Shown: piece by piece, positions 5,519-8,000 of the stretch
Layout of the letters: the number at the start of each line of letters is the position of its first letter
Numbering within the stretch: position 1 is the first letter of the stretch
DNA from: an uncultured Alphaproteobacteria bacterium
GTDB lineage: Bacteria > Pseudomonadota > Alphaproteobacteria > Micropepsales > Micropepsaceae
Direction of reading: 5' to 3'
Length of the DNA: 8,000 nt
NCBI GenBank assembly: GCA_903922545.1
Contig: CAIXUE010000219.1
Span: forward strand, 1-8,000
Translations under genes and position numbers: made by a program
The notes under the pieces: model-generated
Databases searched by the model: none
What the model was told of the DNA's origin: nothing
The model's input: only the letters and a program-made list of their open reading frames with translations

Positions 5519-7459
5519 ATGAGCAGCCATTCCGTGCCCGGCAAGGAACTGACCTGGCGCGGGCTTGCGCTGGGCGTGGCGCTGACCCTGATTTTCACCG
5601 CCGCCAATATCTATCTGGGTCTGAAGCTGGGTATCACCTTCGCGACCTCCCTGCCCGCCGCCGTTATTTCGATGGCGTTCCTGGGCCTGTTCTCCGGCTC
5701 GAACATTCTGGAAAACAATATCGTGCAGACCGTCTGCTCCTCGGCAGGCGCGATGGCGTCGATTATTTTCGTGCTGCCGGGACTGGTCATTGTCGGTTTC
5801 TGGACCGGCTTTCCGTTCTGGACCTGTTTTCTGCTTTCGGTGGCAGGCGGTGTTTTGGGCGTGCTGTTCACCATTCCCCTGCGCCGCGGTCTCGTCACCA
5901 ATTCCGACCTGCCCTATCCCGAAGGCGTGGCCGGCGCCGAAGTGCTGCGCGCCGGATCCGACGCCCGCGTCAGCAACAATCCCGAAGCGCGCGAAGGATT
6001 GATGGCCATCATCCACGGCTCTATCGCATCGGCTGGGCTGGTGCTGGCGGCCTCCATGCGGCTGGCCACCGATGAAATGGATGGTTTTTTCCGATTGGGC
6101 GCGGGCACCAGTGCCAGCGGTTACACTTTCTCTTTCTCGCTCGCGCTGCTGGGCGCAGGGCATCTGGTCGGTATTTCGGTGGGCGTGGCCATGGCGCTGG
6201 GCATTGCCATCGCCTGGGTGGGCGCGGTGCCCTGGATCACGGCCGAGACACCCATGCATGCCATGGCGCTGGGCGACTTCGTCACCACCGTGTGGCGCAC
6301 CCAGGTGCGTTTCATCGGCGCGGGCGCCATGTCGGTGGCCGCGATCTGGTCGCTGATCCGCACCATTGGCCCCATCATCACGGGCCTTAAAGAAGTGCTG
6401 GCCGAACGCAAGATTGCGCTGGGCGATGGCGACCAGACCGACCGGGATATTTCTTTCAACTGGATGGTGGCGCTGACCGTAGCCGCGACAGTGCTTTCGG
6501 CCGTCCTTGTCTGGCATTTTGCCGGTGAAGCAGGGTTAGGCTCTGACGCGCTCGGGCTGGCAGGCGCTTCCATACCCATCATGCTGCTGTTCGGCTTCAT
6601 CGTGGCGGCGATCTGCGGCTACATGGCGGGACTGATAGGCTCGTCCAACAGTCCCATTTCCGGCGTCGGCATTCTGGCGGTGGTGGGATGTTCGGCCATG
6701 CTGATTGTGTTTTTCTCCGGTCGCCCGACCCAGGCCCTGGTAGGCGTGGCGCTGTTCATCACATCGATTCTGTTCGCCGCGGCCTGCAGTTCCAACGATA
6801 ATCTGCAGGACTTGAAAACTGGTCAACTGGTAGGCAATGCGCCCTGGCGCCAGCAGATAGCGCTGCTGGTGGGCGTGGTGGCCGCATCGCTGGTTATTCC
6901 CGGAATTTTGAATCTGCTGGCGCGGGCTTATGGATTTGCCGGCGCCCCCAATCTTCACACCATCACATCGCAACCGCTGTCAGCGCCCCAGGCCAATCTG
7001 ATCTCTGCCCTCGCCCAGGGCGTGATCGGCGGACAGCTCAACTGGACGCGCATCGAAGAAGGCGCGCTGATCGGCGTCGCCATCGTGGTGCTGGATGAAA
7101 TCTGCCGTATGCGCGGCTGGCTGCGCATTCCGCCGCTGGCGGCCGGCTTTGGCATTTATCTGCCCATGTCGGTTACGGCGCTGGTGGTTGTGGGCACGGT
7201 ATTGGGCTGGCTTTACAATCGCCATGTCAAAACCCGGCACGCCGAGCGGCTTGGCGTGCTGGTAGCATCGGGCATGATTGTGGGGGAAAGCCTGTTCGGG
7301 GTTTTCAATGCCGGACTGATCGTGGCGTTCAACCGCGACGCGCCACTTGCGGTGGTGCCGGCCAATTTCGCTTATGCCACGCCGGTAGCCGTCATTCTTC
7401 TGATCGCGCTGGTTGTCTGGCTTTATGGCTGGCTGCTCAAGCGAGCCCGCACAGCATGA
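5519..7459 (+). CDS. OPT-family (oligopeptide transporter) inner-membrane protein
   Basis: A 646-residue polytopic membrane protein of the bacterial OPT family, secondary carriers proposed to import peptides or peptide-like and metal-chelate substrates. Hydrophobic segments begin around residues 14, 38, 80, 103, 162, 205, 265, 315, 350, 384, 405, 445, 515, 545, 580 and 620, consistent with about 14-16 helices. Family motifs seen are NIYLGLKLG (30-38), NILENNIVQT (62-71), PYPEGVAGAEVL (132-143), GYMAGLIGSSNSPISG (367-382) and SSNDNLQDLKTG (424-435). The start is the ATG at 5519, set by a good AAGGGA ribosome site. The frame is open back to 5300, but that part overlaps the acetyltransferase out of frame and has no membrane character. 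Its stop overlaps the POT gene by ATGA, so the two carriers are probably made together. The substrate is unknown. Confidence 0.93.
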   Translation: MSSHSVPGKELTWRGLALGVALTLIFTAANIYLGLKLGITFATSLPAAVISMAFLGLFSGSNILENNIVQTVCSSAGAMASIIFVLPGLVIVGFWTGFPFWTCFLLSVAGGVLGVLFTIPLRRGLVTNSDLPYPEGVAGAEVLRAGSDARVSNNPEAREGLMAIIHGSIASAGLVLAASMRLATDEMDGFFRLGAGTSASGYTFSFSLALLGAGHLVGISVGVAMALGIAIAWVGAVPWITAETPMHAMALGDFVTTVWRTQVRFIGAGAMSVAAIWSLIRTIGPIITGLKEVLAERKIALGDGDQTDRDISFNWMVALTVAATVLSAVLVWHFAGEAGLGSDALGLAGASIPIMLLFGFIVAAICGYMAGLIGSSNSPISGVGILAVVGCSAMLIVFFSGRPTQALVGVALFITSILFAAACSSNDNLQDLKTGQLVGNAPWRQQIALLVGVVAASLVIPGILNLLARAYGFAGAPNLHTITSQPLSAPQANLISALAQGVIGGQLNWTRIEEGALIGVAIVVLDEICRMRGWLRIPPLAAGFGIYLPMSVTALVVVGTVLGWLYNRHVKTRHAERLGVLVASGMIVGESLFGVFNAGLIVAFNRDAPLAVVPANFAYATPVAVILLIALVVWLYGWLLKRARTA

Positions 7460-8000
7460 AAAGCGACTTGCTGGGCCATCCGCGCGGCCTTGGCGTCCTG
7501 TTCGGCACCGAAATGTGGGAACGCATGTCCTATTACGGCATGCGCGCGCTGTTGATCGGTTATCTGACCAAATATCTGCTGCTGCCGGGCCATGTCGAGC
7601 ATGTGCTGTTCTATGCCCCAATCAAAAACTTTTACGAAATGCTGGCCGGGCCGCTGGACGTGCAGCCTTTCTCGTCCTTGATCTATGGCACCTATACCGG
7701 GCTGATCTATGCCACGCCACTTCTGGGTGGTTGGCTGGCGGACAACTGGCTGGGCCAGCGGTCCACCGCTGTGATCGGCATGGTGCTGATGGCGTTCGGC
7801 CATTTCATGATGGCGTCGGAAGCGCTGCTGTTTCCCGCCCTGCTGCTGCTGATTTTCGGCGGTGGGTTGTTCAAAACCAATACCTCGTCGCAAGTCGGGC
7901 TACTTTATCCGGCGGGCGACGCGCGGCGCGATGGCGGTTATGCGATCTTCTATATCGGCATCAATCTGGGCTCGTTTCTTGCGCCCTTCATCTGCGGCAC
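7456..8000 (+). CDS. POT/PTR2-family proton-dependent peptide transporter, N-terminal part
   Basis: Starts at the ATG overlapping the OPT stop (ATGA) and remains open to the right edge, giving 181 complete codons of a family that is usually 450-500 or more residues. The first helix carries the proton-coupling motif E-x-x-E-R at residues 19-23 (TEMWERMSYYGMRALL), the hallmark of proton-driven di/tripeptide carriers in the major facilitator superfamily. LLGGWLADNWLGQR (about 92-105) and YAIFYIGINLGSF (about 161-173) match the two classical PTR2 signatures. Membrane segments visible are about residues 25-40, 76-95, 107-122, 124-143 and 163 onward. A stretch of roughly 30 residues between helices 1 and 2 (from LLPGHVEHV to VQPFSS) is longer than in DtpA-like proteins and is seen in some proteobacterial and animal members. 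It probably imports short peptides; specificity cannot be read from this fragment. Confidence 0.93.
   Translation, partial: MKSDLLGHPRGLGVLFGTEMWERMSYYGMRALLIGYLTKYLLLPGHVEHVLFYAPIKNFYEMLAGPLDVQPFSSLIYGTYTGLIYATPLLGGWLADNWLGQRSTAVIGMVLMAFGHFMMASEALLFPALLLLIFGGGLFKTNTSSQVGLLYPAGDARRDGGYAIFYIGINLGSFLAPFICG

Noticed and set aside
5390..6517. Long minus-strand open frame (375 codons) opposite the OPT gene
   Set aside because: Composition is dominated by His, Gly, Arg and Gln, with no domain or hydrophobic pattern; it is the antisense shadow of a membrane-protein gene.
1..8000. Mobile elements, CRISPR arrays, tRNA or rRNA genes, toxin-antitoxin or defence genes
   Set aside because: No direct-repeat arrays, transposase or integrase motifs, cloverleaf-like segments or atypical composition were seen; every gene is a recognisable metabolic, repair or transport family.

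Overview
The window looks like ordinary chromosomal sequence from an alphaproteobacterium. It is GC-rich and densely packed, and the protein families read closest to alphaproteobacterial versions. Examples are the cysteine synthase with an EGTAGNTG loop, a photolyase with a DADLANNAANWQWV core, and the neighbourhood dihydroorotase / YgfZ / Tag. I would not name a genus. I see no RNA genes, insertion sequences, CRISPR arrays, phage genes or signs of recent transfer. No gap between genes exceeds 70 bases.

Layout: the left edge holds the first 63 codons of a minus-strand dihydroorotase. It diverges from a plus-strand run of eight genes across a 67-base intergenic region, which probably carries two back-to-back promoters. 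The first block is ygfZ (folate-binding Fe-S maintenance protein), tag (3-methyladenine DNA glycosylase I) and a class I-type photolyase that starts on GTG; their stop and start codons overlap. After 23 bases comes a second block of cysteine synthase, 3-mercaptopyruvate sulfurtransferase and a GNAT acetyltransferase, each overlapping the next by an ATGA. After a further 64 bases comes a third block: an OPT-family transporter overlapping by ATGA with a POT-family peptide transporter that runs off the right edge.

Together the genes suggest three themes on one strand: DNA repair plus Fe-S upkeep, cysteine and persulfide sulfur metabolism, and peptide (or peptide-like) uptake. The tight overlaps imply translational coupling within each block. 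Co-transcription of all eight genes is possible, because no clear terminator is visible between blocks.

I did not find an undescribed multi-gene system. The observation most worth checking is in the photolyase. The residue aligned with the outermost tryptophan of the classical electron-transfer triad (E. coli Trp306) is phenylalanine (Phe297), while the other two triad tryptophans are kept. Lesser points are the probable near-leaderless divergent promoters around a CTTGGCAAG palindrome, the altered acetyl-CoA loop of the GNAT protein, and an Asp in place of the ligand-contacting Glu in Tag.
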